Shown: one piece after another, positions 1 to 6,008 of the stretch | Layout of the letters: each line of letters starts with the position of its first letter | How positions within the stretch are numbered: position 1 is the first letter of the stretch | From: Syntrophomonas sp. UBA1376 | GTDB lineage: Bacteria; Bacillota; Syntrophomonadia; Syntrophomonadales; Syntrophomonadaceae | DNA: 6,451 bases | Assembly (NCBI GenBank): GCA_002305535.1 | Contig: DBRE01000020.1 | Span: forward strand, 1 to 6,451 | Reading direction: 5' to 3' | Notes under the pieces: generated by a model | The model's input: the letters and a program-made list of their open reading frames with translations, nothing else | Database searches by the model: none | What the model was told of the DNA's origin: nothing | Position numbers and translations under genes: made by a program

Positions 1-17
1 TACATGATCCAAAATAC

Positions 18-46
18 TTTACCCCATGGGCTGCATCTGCTATAAT
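18..46 (+). promoter_or_regulatory. Sigma-A type promoter of glnA
   Basis: A perfect -10 hexamer TATAAT lies at 41-46 and a 4/6 match to the -35 hexamer, TTTACC, lies at 18-23, with an ideal 17-bp spacer. Transcription would start near 52-54. That leaves a leader of about 30 nt before the TTG start at 84 and almost none before the TTG at 57, so the promoter also helps decide the start codon. I see no TGTNA-N7-TNACA type GlnR/TnrA box, but only 56 bases of upstream sequence are visible. Confidence 0.75.
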
Positions 47-67
47 TTGCACGTATTTGTATAAGAC

Positions 68-74
68 AAAGGAG
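68..74 (+). promoter_or_regulatory. Ribosome binding site deciding the glnA start
   Basis: AAAGGAG at 68-74 is a strong Shine-Dalgarno site and sits 9 nt before the in-frame TTG at 84. The longer reading frame opens at a TTG at 57 that has no Shine-Dalgarno before it, and would place this motif inside the coding region. The site therefore points to 84 as the true start. Confidence 0.8.
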
Positions 75-83
75 ATCAGACAG

Positions 84-1517
84 TTGTTTAAGACTCATGA
101 TGAAGTGATTCAGTATTGCCAACGTGAAAAGATCGAGATGATTGATTTTAAGATGGTCGACCTGCTAGGTAGATGGCGTCATTTGACCATACCGGCTAAA
201 CGGTTCAACCTAGACACCCTGAAATATGGAATAGGTTTTGATGGATCTAATTATGGCTACGCACCTGTTGAGAAAAGCGACATGGTTTTTGTACCCGATG
301 TTACCACTGCTGTCCATGATCCCTTTACCGAAGTTCCCACCCTCAGTATGATTGGCGATGTGTATGTCATTGCTGAGCCTCATAATTATCAGTTTGACCA
401 ATATCCACGCACCATTGCCAATAAGGCTGAAAAATATATGCAGGATACCCAAATAGCCGACGAATTTCGGATCAGCCCCGAATTTGAGTTTCACGTTTTT
501 GACCATATAAATTACCAGTGCTTGCCACACCAAAGCGGTTTCTCCATCGATGCTGAGCAGGCTATTTGGAACAGTGGAGAGAGCGAATTCCACAACCTAG
601 GTTACAAAATTCCTCTAAAAGGCGGCTATCATATTACTCCACCCCATGATATCCTCTACGATCTACGCTCTCGTATATGCCTGTTGATGGAGGCTAATAG
701 TATTCCGGTCAAATACCACCATCATGAGGTAGGCGGGCCTGGCCAAATCGAAATTGAAGTTGAATTCGGCGGAATGCGGGAAATGGCTGATAAGACCATG
801 CTGACAAAGTATCTTATCAAAAACCTGGCTTTTGAAGAAGGCAAAACAGCTACTTTCATGCCCAAACCTCTCTATGGCGAAGCCGGTAATGGTATGCATG
901 TCCACATGCACTTGTTCAAAAAAGGTCGAGCGCTTTTCTATGATGAGAAAGGCTACTCAGGACTCAGTCAGACTGCCCTCTACTTTATTGGCGGTCTCTT
1001 GAAACATGCCCCGGCACTGCTGGCCTTTACCAACCCCAGCACCAATTCCTATAAGCGTTTGGTTCCCGGCTATGAAGCCCCAGTGAGCGTCTGTTTTGCT
1101 ACCGCTAACCGCAGTGCGGTCATTAGGATTCCCGCTTATGCCAAATCTCCGGAACAAAAACGCTTTGAATTCCGTTCCTCTGACGCGACTTGCAATCCCT
1201 ATCTGGCCTATTCGGCTATGCTCATGGCCGGCTTAGATGGGATCCAGAATAAAATCGATCCTACGGCAGAAGGATTTGGTCCTTATGACGTTAATCTCTA
1301 TAATCTCCCCTCCGAAGAGCAGGCCAAAATCAAAACCCTTCCCCGGACTCTGGACGAAGCCCTGGATGCCCTGGAAAAGGATCATGAATTCTTGCTGGCA
1401 GGAGGGGTCTTCCCCCAACTCCTGATCAATATCTGGATCGACGCCAAGCGTAAGGAATCCCGCCGCGTACTGGATCAACCCCATCCCCTGGAGTTTGAAT
1501 TATATTACGACCTTTAA
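84..1517 (+). CDS. glnA: Glutamine synthetase, type I (GSI-beta-like)
   Basis: Makes glutamine from glutamate, ammonia and ATP in the cytoplasm; the family forms dodecamers. Taken from TTG 84 the protein has 477 residues, close to the E. coli enzyme (468). Seen in order: the N-terminal beta-grasp with FDGSN near 52-56; metal ligands in SPEFEF (E133, E135); a GSI-beta type insertion around 152-166 (SIDAEQAIWNS); HHHE ending at E215, then E223; the ATP/metal segment KTATFMPKP with H272; NSYKRLVPGYEAPV at 321-334; and E362/R364. NLYNLP carries Y406, exactly 72 residues from the C-terminus, as the adenylylated Tyr397 is in E. coli. The end, PHPLEFELYYDL, is also E. coli-like. It is monocistronic, with its own promoter and terminators. 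The family call is firm. Control by adenylylation is only possible, since no glnE is in view. Confidence 0.95.
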   Translation: MFKTHDEVIQYCQREKIEMIDFKMVDLLGRWRHLTIPAKRFNLDTLKYGIGFDGSNYGYAPVEKSDMVFVPDVTTAVHDPFTEVPTLSMIGDVYVIAEPHNYQFDQYPRTIANKAEKYMQDTQIADEFRISPEFEFHVFDHINYQCLPHQSGFSIDAEQAIWNSGESEFHNLGYKIPLKGGYHITPPHDILYDLRSRICLLMEANSIPVKYHHHEVGGPGQIEIEVEFGGMREMADKTMLTKYLIKNLAFEEGKTATFMPKPLYGEAGNGMHVHMHLFKKGRALFYDEKGYSGLSQTALYFIGGLLKHAPALLAFTNPSTNSYKRLVPGYEAPVSVCFATANRSAVIRIPAYAKSPEQKRFEFRSSDATCNPYLAYSAMLMAGLDGIQNKIDPTAEGFGPYDVNLYNLPSEEQAKIKTLPRTLDEALDALEKDHEFLLAGGVFPQLLINIWIDAKRKESRRVLDQPHPLEFELYYDL

Positions 1518-1523
1518 AAGCTC

Positions 1524-1556
1524 AAGACTCCCCGGTCAGTCACCAGGGAGTCTTTT
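1524..1556 (+). terminator. Intrinsic terminator after glnA
   Basis: Seven bases after the glnA stop, AAGACTCCC (1524-1532) pairs perfectly with GGGAGTCTT (1546-1554). An inner GGT/ACC stem extends the hairpin and leaves a 5-nt loop. A short run of T follows (1553-1556). This is a standard rho-independent terminator, although the T-tract is modest. Confidence 0.8.
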
Positions 1557-1565
1557 AGCATTCAA

Positions 1566-1600
1566 TAAAAAGCACCATCTTGCGATGGCGCTTTTTATTT
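1566..1600. terminator. Bidirectional terminator between glnA and groEL
   Basis: AAAAAGC (1567-1573) pairs with GCTTTTT (1590-1596), and CCATC (1575-1579) pairs with GATGG (1584-1588), with one A/C mismatch and a TTGC loop. The A-run on one side and T-run on the other give a U-tract in both directions. It can back up the glnA hairpin and end groEL, whose stop codon is 16 bp away on the other strand. Confidence 0.85.
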
Positions 1601-1616
1601 ATAGCTATACTACTGT

Positions 1617-3239
1617 TTACATCATCGGCGGCATACCGCCACCGCCCATAGCCTTCATAGGATCTTCCTTAGGCAGCTCGGTCACAACCGCTTCAGTAGT
1701 TAACACCATGGCAGCAATGGAGGCTGCATTCTGAACAGCAGAGCGAGCGACCTTGGCCGGGTCGATAATTCCAGCCTTGATCATATCTTCATATACATTG
1801 GTCAAAGCATTGTAGCCAATACCTTTGGCAGATTCTTTAACTTTTTCGACTACTACGGAACCTTCGACACCAGCATTGTTGGCAATCTGGCGGAGCGGTT
1901 CTTCCAGGGCTTTCTTGACCAATCTGATACCGGTCAGTTCGTCACCTTCAGCCTGGAGTTTATCAACTGCACCCATAGCGTGGATCAGAGCAGCGCCGCC
2001 GCCCGGCACCATACCTTCTTCAACTCCAGCCTTGGTTGCTGCCAGAGCATCTTCTATGCGGTGTTTCTTTTCTTTTAGTTCGGTCTCGGTAGCAGCACCA
2101 ACCTGGATCACAGCGACCCCGCCGGCCAGTTTAGCCATGCGTTCCTGCAGTTTTTCCCGGTCATATTCAGAATCGGTCTCTTCCAGTTGACGCTTGATGT
2201 TGTTGATGCGGTCTTTGATGTCTTCTTCTGCACCGGCACCATCTATAATAATGGTTTCTTCTTTTTTAACTACTACCTGGTGAGCTTTACCCAGCATCTC
2301 CAGGGTCACATTTTCCAGTTTTACTCCCAGATCTTCAGAGGCAACCTGACCCTTGGTAAGGATTGCGATGTCTTCTAACATGGCTTTACGACGCTCGCCA
2401 AAAGCAGGGGCTTTTACAGCTACTGCGTTAAAGGTACCGCGCAGTTTGTTAAGCACTATAGTGGCCAGGGCTTCTCCCTCGATCTCTTCCGCAATGATGA
2501 GCATGGGTTTGCCGGTCTGGACAACTTTCTCCAGCACGGGCAGGATTTCCTGAATGGAGGTCAGCTTTTTATCGCTAATGAGAATGTAGGGTTCGTCCAG
2601 TACAGCTTCCATTTTCTCTGTATTGGTAACCATGTAAGGAGAAATGTAACCACGATCGAAGCTCATGCCTTCCACAACTTCCAGAGAAGTTCCCACGGAC
2701 TGAGATTCTTCAACGGTGATAACGCCATCTTTGCCGACCTTTTCCATGGCATCCGCAATCAAATCTCCGATTTCGGTATCATCAGCTGAAATAGATGCTA
2801 CCTGGGCAATAGCTTCTTTGCTCTCCACCGGTTGACTGATAGCTTTTATTTCATCAACGATAGCATGGACAGCTTTTTCAATACCTCTTCTCATGATCAT
2901 GGGATTGGCACCAGCAGCTACATTTTTTAAGCCTTCCTTGATCATGGCCTGGGCCAGAACGGTAGCGGTGGTGGTTCCATCACCAGCTACATCATTAGTC
3001 TTGGTAGCAACTTCTTTAACCAACTGGCAGCCCAGGTTCTCCCAGGGATCTTCCAGATCAATATCACGGGCAATAGTAACACCATCATTGGTGATGGTAG
3101 GGGAACCAAATTTGCGGTCTAATACCACATTACGACCCTTTGGTCCGAGGGTCACCTTGACTGTATTAGCCAGTTGGTCTACTCCTCTTTCCAAGGATCT
3201 TCTTGCTTCTTCACCAAATTTGATCTCTTTGGAAATCAT
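1617..3239 (-). CDS. groEL: Chaperonin GroEL (Hsp60)
   Basis: The large chaperonin subunit: an ATP-driven double-ring cage in the cytoplasm that folds proteins together with its GroES lid. The protein has 540 residues, the usual length. The start ATG at 3239 follows AAGGGAGGT at 3246-3254 by 6 nt. Visible landmarks are the N-terminal VTLGPKGRNVVLD (about 29-41), the ATP loop GDGTTTATV with D87, the catalytic Asp near 397 in RIEDALAATKAG, and VPGGGAAL (about 411-418). The C-terminal tail is GGGGMPPMM, shorter and more proline-bearing than the (GGM)n tail of E. coli. The gene lies 22 nt after groES in the same operon and converges with glnA. It appears to be a complete canonical copy, and nothing suggests a divergent paralogue. 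Confidence 0.99.
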   Translation of the reverse strand: MISKEIKFGEEARRSLERGVDQLANTVKVTLGPKGRNVVLDRKFGSPTITNDGVTIARDIDLEDPWENLGCQLVKEVATKTNDVAGDGTTTATVLAQAMIKEGLKNVAAGANPMIMRRGIEKAVHAIVDEIKAISQPVESKEAIAQVASISADDTEIGDLIADAMEKVGKDGVITVEESQSVGTSLEVVEGMSFDRGYISPYMVTNTEKMEAVLDEPYILISDKKLTSIQEILPVLEKVVQTGKPMLIIAEEIEGEALATIVLNKLRGTFNAVAVKAPAFGERRKAMLEDIAILTKGQVASEDLGVKLENVTLEMLGKAHQVVVKKEETIIIDGAGAEEDIKDRINNIKRQLEETDSEYDREKLQERMAKLAGGVAVIQVGAATETELKEKKHRIEDALAATKAGVEEGMVPGGGAALIHAMGAVDKLQAEGDELTGIRLVKKALEEPLRQIANNAGVEGSVVVEKVKESAKGIGYNALTNVYEDMIKAGIIDPAKVARSAVQNAASIAAMVLTTEAVVTELPKEDPMKAMGGGGMPPMM

Positions 3240-3261
3240 CTATGTACCTCCCTTATTTCCC

Positions 3262-3552
3262 TTAATTTAAGATGGCCAGGACATGACCTTCTGAAAGAAT
3301 CAGATATTCTTCGCCATCCACTTTGATCTCGGTGCCGGAGTACTTGGAGAATATCACTTTATCGCCGACTTTGATATCCATAGGGATCCTTTCACCCTTC
3401 TCATCGCGAGCTCCGGGCCCTACTGCTAACACTTCTGCTTCTTGAGGCTTCTCTTTGGCGGTATCAGGTACGTACAGGCCACTCTTGGTCTTCTCTTCAG
3501 TTACTTCCGCAACTTTTACCACCAAACGGTCTCCCAAAGGTTGAATCCTCAA
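3262..3552 (-). CDS. groES: Co-chaperonin GroES (Hsp10)
   Basis: The small chaperonin subunit: a heptameric lid that caps GroEL and closes the folding cage. It has 96 residues, the normal length. It opens IQPLGDRLVVKV and has the mobile loop at about 16-32, where the GroEL-contacting hydrophobic residues read SGLYVPD, in place of the IVL of E. coli. VGPGARDEKG follows, and then VIFSKYSGTEIKVDGEEYLIL, shown here as pieces of the usual beta-barrel end. The start is a TTG at 3552, with AGGGGG (3560-3565) as Shine-Dalgarno 7 nt upstream; no ATG lies nearby in frame. It is the first gene of the groESL operon, behind a promoter and a CIRCE operator. Confidence 0.98.
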   Translation of the reverse strand: MRIQPLGDRLVVKVAEVTEEKTKSGLYVPDTAKEKPQEAEVLAVGPGARDEKGERIPMDIKVGDKVIFSKYSGTEIKVDGEEYLILSEGHVLAILN

Positions 3553-3593
3553 AGGTATACCCCCTTTTTATAATAATAAGTTGTTTTTTATTA

Positions 3594-3620
3594 TTAGCAC
3601 TCAGTAAGTGCGAGTGCTAA
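3594..3620 (-). promoter_or_regulatory. CIRCE operator (HrcA binding site)
   Basis: A perfect copy of the CIRCE consensus: TTAGCACTC (3594-3602), a 9-bp spacer, and GAGTGCTAA (3612-3620). It lies in the 5' leader region of groES just downstream of the groESL promoter. In Firmicutes the HrcA repressor binds this site and, with GroE acting as its folding partner, represses groESL until heat or misfolded protein titrates GroE away. The hrcA gene itself is not in this window. Confidence 0.98.
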
Positions 3621-3633
3621 CATTCCTTTAATA

Positions 3634-3662
3634 AATATAGGCAAGAGATCAGCTGGTTTCAA
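3634..3662 (-). promoter_or_regulatory. Sigma-A promoter of groESL
   Basis: Read on the - strand, TTGAAA (3657-3662) and TATATT (3634-3639) are separated by exactly 17 bp, each hexamer a close match to consensus. The start site would be near 3626-3628, just before the CIRCE element, so HrcA bound there would block initiation or early elongation. The 203-bp gap between mog and groES also makes a separate transcript likely. Confidence 0.85.
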
Positions 3663-3734
3663 TCTACAAATGCACCTGAATCTGCCTAATATTATCGATT
3701 TATAGTATGGTTCTTGGCTTTTCTTTTTATACCT

Positions 3735-3755
3735 CTAAAATTCACAAAATTTTAG
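3735..3755 (-). terminator. AT-rich hairpin just after mog, possible weak terminator
   Basis: CTAAAATT (3735-3742) and AATTTTAG (3748-3755) form a perfect 8-bp inverted repeat with a 5-nt loop, starting at the base after the mog stop codon. The stem holds only two G-C pairs and is not followed by a U-run on the - strand, so it is a poor intrinsic terminator. It may instead be a 3' stabilising hairpin. Confidence 0.35.
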
Positions 3756-4244
3756 TTAGCCTTGTCCGCATTCGGCTGCTGAACCGATCAAAATATCCAA
3801 ACCATGGTCAAGAGCAGGCTTGATCGCCTCCAGTGATTCCCGCACTCCTTTTACACTTCCAGGCAGGTTGATGATCAGGGTTTTTCCTCGTATGCCAGCC
3901 GTAGCCCGAGACAACATAGCCTTGGGGGTGTTCTGTAGACCATGATAACGCATCGCTTCCGGTATGCCCGGCACTTCTCTCTCAATAACTGCCCGGGTAG
4001 CCTCGGGAGTAACATCCCGCAGTGAAAAACCGGTTCCTCCCGAAGTTAGCAGGAGATCCAAAGATAATTGGTCACAGGCCTGTTGAAGATGTTCGATGAT
4101 TAGTTCCTTTTCATCTGGAATTATTTGATAATATTCCACCTGATAAGCTGGGCCTAAGGATTCTCGTATTTGCTGGCCGCTCAGATCCTCCCGTTCACCT
4201 CGGGCTCCCTTATCACTTAGTATTATTATTCCAATCTTATACAT
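3756..4244 (-). CDS. mog: Molybdopterin adenylyltransferase (MogA/MoaB family)
   Basis: Activates molybdopterin by adenylylating it, so that a MoeA protein can then insert molybdate or tungstate; cytoplasmic. It has 162 residues from ATG 4244. An in-frame TTG one codon upstream (4247) is less likely, because AAGGTGA (4249-4255) is better spaced for the ATG and family members begin MxKIGI. Landmarks are LSDKGARGEREDLSG at the N-terminus (9-23), the nucleotide/pterin loop SGGTG (68-72), the key Asp in RDVTPEAT (D77), and NLPGSVKG (126-133). It is the last gene of the moaA-moaC-mog operon, 28 nt after moaC. MogA and MoaB are close homologues and sequence reading alone does not fully separate them; the N-terminal pattern favours MogA-type function. 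Confidence 0.93.
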   Translation of the reverse strand: MYKIGIIILSDKGARGEREDLSGQQIRESLGPAYQVEYYQIIPDEKELIIEHLQQACDQLSLDLLLTSGGTGFSLRDVTPEATRAVIEREVPGIPEAMRYHGLQNTPKAMLSRATAGIRGKTLIINLPGSVKGVRESLEAIKPALDHGLDILIGSAAECGQG

Positions 4245-4272
4245 CAAATCACCTTACCTTCACTCAGGAGTG

Positions 4273-4755
4273 CTATCCTATGTCTGAGCGCTTGACGTGC
4301 CCGCTTTTGCCGCCGCTCTTTTCAACCAGGCAGACCTCGGCTATGACCATCCAGCGATCAATGGCTTTGGCCATATCGTAAATAGTCAGTGCAGCGGTGG
4401 CAGCTGCTGTCATAGCCTCCATTTCCACCCCGGTCTTGCCGGTAGTCTTGACCCGCGCACTTATTATAATGCGATCATCAGCCTGATCCAAATCGAAGCT
4501 GATATCAACCGAGGTAAGCATTAGTGGATGGCACATGGGAATAAGTGAGGCAGTCTGTTTGGCGGCCATGATGCCCGCTACCTGAGCAACCGCTAACACA
4601 TCTCCTTTTTTCACTCCTCCACTGCGAATCACCTGCAATGTCTCAGGCTGCATCTTTACAACTGCCCTTGCTTCGGCTACTCTTTCGCTGTCGGCTTTGC
4701 CGGTAACATCGACCATACGGGCTCGGCCTTCCTCATTGATATGTGTAAAATCCAT
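4273..4755 (-). CDS. moaC: Cyclic pyranopterin monophosphate synthase MoaC
   Basis: Converts the MoaA product, 3',8-cyclo-7,8-dihydro-GTP, to cyclic pyranopterin monophosphate, the second half of the first step in molybdenum cofactor synthesis; the family is a cytoplasmic hexamer. From ATG 4755 it has 160 residues against 161 in E. coli. It opens MDFTHINEEGRARMVDV, and shows KKGDV (K50), IPMCHPLM (H76), TGKTGVEMEA (105-114), and YDMAKA with D127 and K130, matching the catalytic Asp128 and Lys131 of E. coli. The frame is open further up to an ATG at 4803, but those 16 extra residues overlap the moaA end and do not look like MoaC. GGGGGT (4762-4767) is 6 nt before ATG 4755. The gene starts 2 nt after the moaA stop, so translation is probably coupled. 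Confidence 0.97.
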   Translation of the reverse strand: MDFTHINEEGRARMVDVTGKADSERVAEARAVVKMQPETLQVIRSGGVKKGDVLAVAQVAGIMAAKQTASLIPMCHPLMLTSVDISFDLDQADDRIIISARVKTTGKTGVEMEAMTAAATAALTIYDMAKAIDRWMVIAEVCLVEKSGGKSGHVKRSDIG

Positions 4756-4757
4756 AC

Positions 4758-5738
4758 TTAACCCCCGATTTGATACATCTTGCGCAAGTTTTGCTGTCCC
4801 CATCCGGAATCCATATTGTGACGGGCTGGTTTACTTTTGATGGCACGCCAGAATAGTTCCCGTAGTTCTTCATCAGAAGCTTCTCTTTCCAAAGCCTCCT
4901 TTAAATCGACTTCCTGTTTTTCATACAGACAGCCTCTTAGTTTGCCATCGGCTGTGAGGCGTATTCGGTTACATTCTGAACAAAACTGATGGCTCATCGG
5001 ACTGATAAAGCCGATGGAACCTGCCCCACCAGATATTTTATAGTAACGCGCCGGTCCGTTTCCTTCTATCGCCTTTTGCGGAGTTAACTCATAATCATTT
5101 TGCAGAACCATTCTGATCTCATCACTGTTCATCATTCTTTGCGGTTCCCAAAACAGTAAATCTCCTACCGGCATAAATTCGATAAAGCGTATATGCAGAG
5201 GATGGTCATAGGCCAATCGAGCAAAATCAACGATCTCATCGTCATTAAATCCACGAATTACCACTACATTGATCTTAACCGGATTCATCTCTAATTCCAG
5301 GGCCTTAAAAACCGCTTCGCGAACCGAGGATAAGTCTCCGCGCCGGGTTATATACTCAAATCGTTCTTCTTTCAAGGTATCCATACTAATATTTATACGT
5401 TTCAAGCCAGCATCTTTTAGGTCTTGGGCTAGAGCTGGAAAAAGCAATCCATTGGTAGTCATAGCAATATCATCGATACCGTCGATATCAGCTAAACACG
5501 CCACTAATCCGGTAATATTTTTTCTCACCAGCGGTTCTCCACCAGTCAGGCGTATCTTGCTGATTCCTACCTGCGCTGCTACGCGAGCCAGACGAGCTAA
5601 ATCTTCCAGGCTAAGAATTTTGCCATGCCCCAGATTTTGAACGCCTTCTTCCGGCATGCAATATCGGCAACGCAAATTACAACGATCCGTTACCGAGATA
5701 CGCATATAGTTTATTTTACGGCCAAAAGAATCCACCAC
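4758..5738 (-). CDS. moaA: GTP 3',8-cyclase MoaA (radical SAM)
   Basis: The radical-SAM enzyme that rearranges GTP to 3',8-cyclo-7,8-dihydro-GTP, the entry step of molybdenum/tungsten cofactor synthesis; oxygen-sensitive and cytoplasmic. It has 326 residues, the normal length. The SAM-binding 4Fe-4S cluster motif CNLRCRYC gives C20, C24 and C27. TGGEPL (65-70), MTTNG (93-97), ITRRGDL and IEFMPVG follow. The second cluster, which binds GTP, is CX2CX13C at about C253, C256 and C270. The protein ends in Gly-Gly, the conserved tail that reaches the active site in this family. The start is GTG 5738, with AAGGGG (5746-5751) 7 nt upstream; the next codon is also GTG and could serve. It follows the 58-residue gene by 41 nt and precedes moaC by 2 nt. 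Confidence 0.97.
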   Translation of the reverse strand: MVDSFGRKINYMRISVTDRCNLRCRYCMPEEGVQNLGHGKILSLEDLARLARVAAQVGISKIRLTGGEPLVRKNITGLVACLADIDGIDDIAMTTNGLLFPALAQDLKDAGLKRINISMDTLKEERFEYITRRGDLSSVREAVFKALELEMNPVKINVVVIRGFNDDEIVDFARLAYDHPLHIRFIEFMPVGDLLFWEPQRMMNSDEIRMVLQNDYELTPQKAIEGNGPARYYKISGGAGSIGFISPMSHQFCSECNRIRLTADGKLRGCLYEKQEVDLKEALEREASDEELRELFWRAIKSKPARHNMDSGWGQQNLRKMYQIGG

Positions 5739-5759
5739 AGTTTTTCCCCTTCCCCCGGG

Positions 5760-5774
5760 CGATCACATTGATCG
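5760..5774. repeat. Small inverted repeat between the 58-codon gene and moaA
   Basis: CGATC (5760-5764) and GATCG (5770-5774) can pair around a 5-nt loop in the 41-nt gap upstream of the moaA Shine-Dalgarno. The stem is only 5 bp and no T-run follows on the - strand, so it is not a terminator. It may be chance, or a small mRNA stem affecting moaA translation. Confidence 0.3.
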
Positions 5775-5779
5775 GCAGC

Positions 5780-5956
5780 TTAAAAGCACCCCAGTTCGCA
5801 ACCCATTATTTTCACTTTCTCTTCGTCACATAGTCTGCCGATCTCACTAGGATCGACCTTGAGTTCCTCCGCCAGTTTACGGGCATCAGTACAGGTGATC
5901 TTTCCATCAGTAGCAACTTCACGAATTTTTTTAACGATCTGATCGTTATTAGACAT
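5780..5956 (-). CDS. Small 58-residue protein, first gene of the moa operon, unknown function
   Basis: It begins at ATG 5956, with a strong Shine-Dalgarno, AGGAGGG (5963-5969), 6 nt upstream, and ends at TAA 5780-5782. I translated it by hand; no stop interrupts it. It begins MSNNDQIVKKIREVATDGKI and ends VKIMGCELGCF. Residues about 4-45 alternate charged and hydrophobic positions as two to three short helices. ARKLAEEL, then KVDPSEIGRLCDEE, resembles a small helix-turn-helix-like fold. Four cysteines are present (C22, C43, C53, C57), the last two as CELGC at the extreme C-terminus, which might bind metal or iron-sulfur or form a redox pair. There is no signal peptide or membrane segment. It sits directly behind the riboswitch terminator and 41 nt before moaA, so it is probably co-expressed with cofactor synthesis. 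A role in metal or cofactor sensing is only a guess. Confidence 0.85.
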   Translation of the reverse strand: MSNNDQIVKKIREVATDGKITCTDARKLAEELKVDPSEIGRLCDEEKVKIMGCELGCF

Positions 5957-5970
5957 GTTTTTCCCTCCTC

Positions 5971-6005
5971 AAAAACACTAAAACACCCCTGGAAAGAAGG
6001 GTGTT
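5971..6005 (-). terminator. Riboswitch-controlled intrinsic terminator in the moa leader
   Basis: On the - strand, AACACCC (5999-6005) pairs with GGGTGTT (5982-5988) across a 10-nt loop. The tail TTAGTGTTTTT (5971-5981) follows, then at once the Shine-Dalgarno of the first gene. A terminator placed between the aptamer and the first gene is the usual layout of a transcription-attenuating riboswitch. Confidence 0.8.
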
Positions 6006-6008
6006 ATG

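Noticed and set aside
57..83. N-terminal extension of glnA from TTG 57
   Set aside because: No Shine-Dalgarno precedes it, it lies almost at the predicted transcript start, and an internal Shine-Dalgarno serves the TTG at 84.
210..593. 127-codon - strand frame opposite glnA
   Set aside because: It lies entirely inside glnA, with no ribosome site or recognisable motif.
1825..2190. 121-codon + strand frame opposite groEL, rich in Ser, Thr and Ala
   Set aside because: The composition is what the complement of GroEL codons gives; no initiation signals and complete overlap with a certain gene.
2893..3270. 125-codon open frame on the + strand opposite groEL/groES
   Set aside because: It is antisense to conserved groEL sequence, its peptide shows no recognisable pattern, and it has no convincing ribosome site; a shadow of groEL codon bias.
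5269..5640. 123-codon + strand frame opposite moaA
   Set aside because: It is antisense to the conserved radical-SAM core and has no supporting signals.
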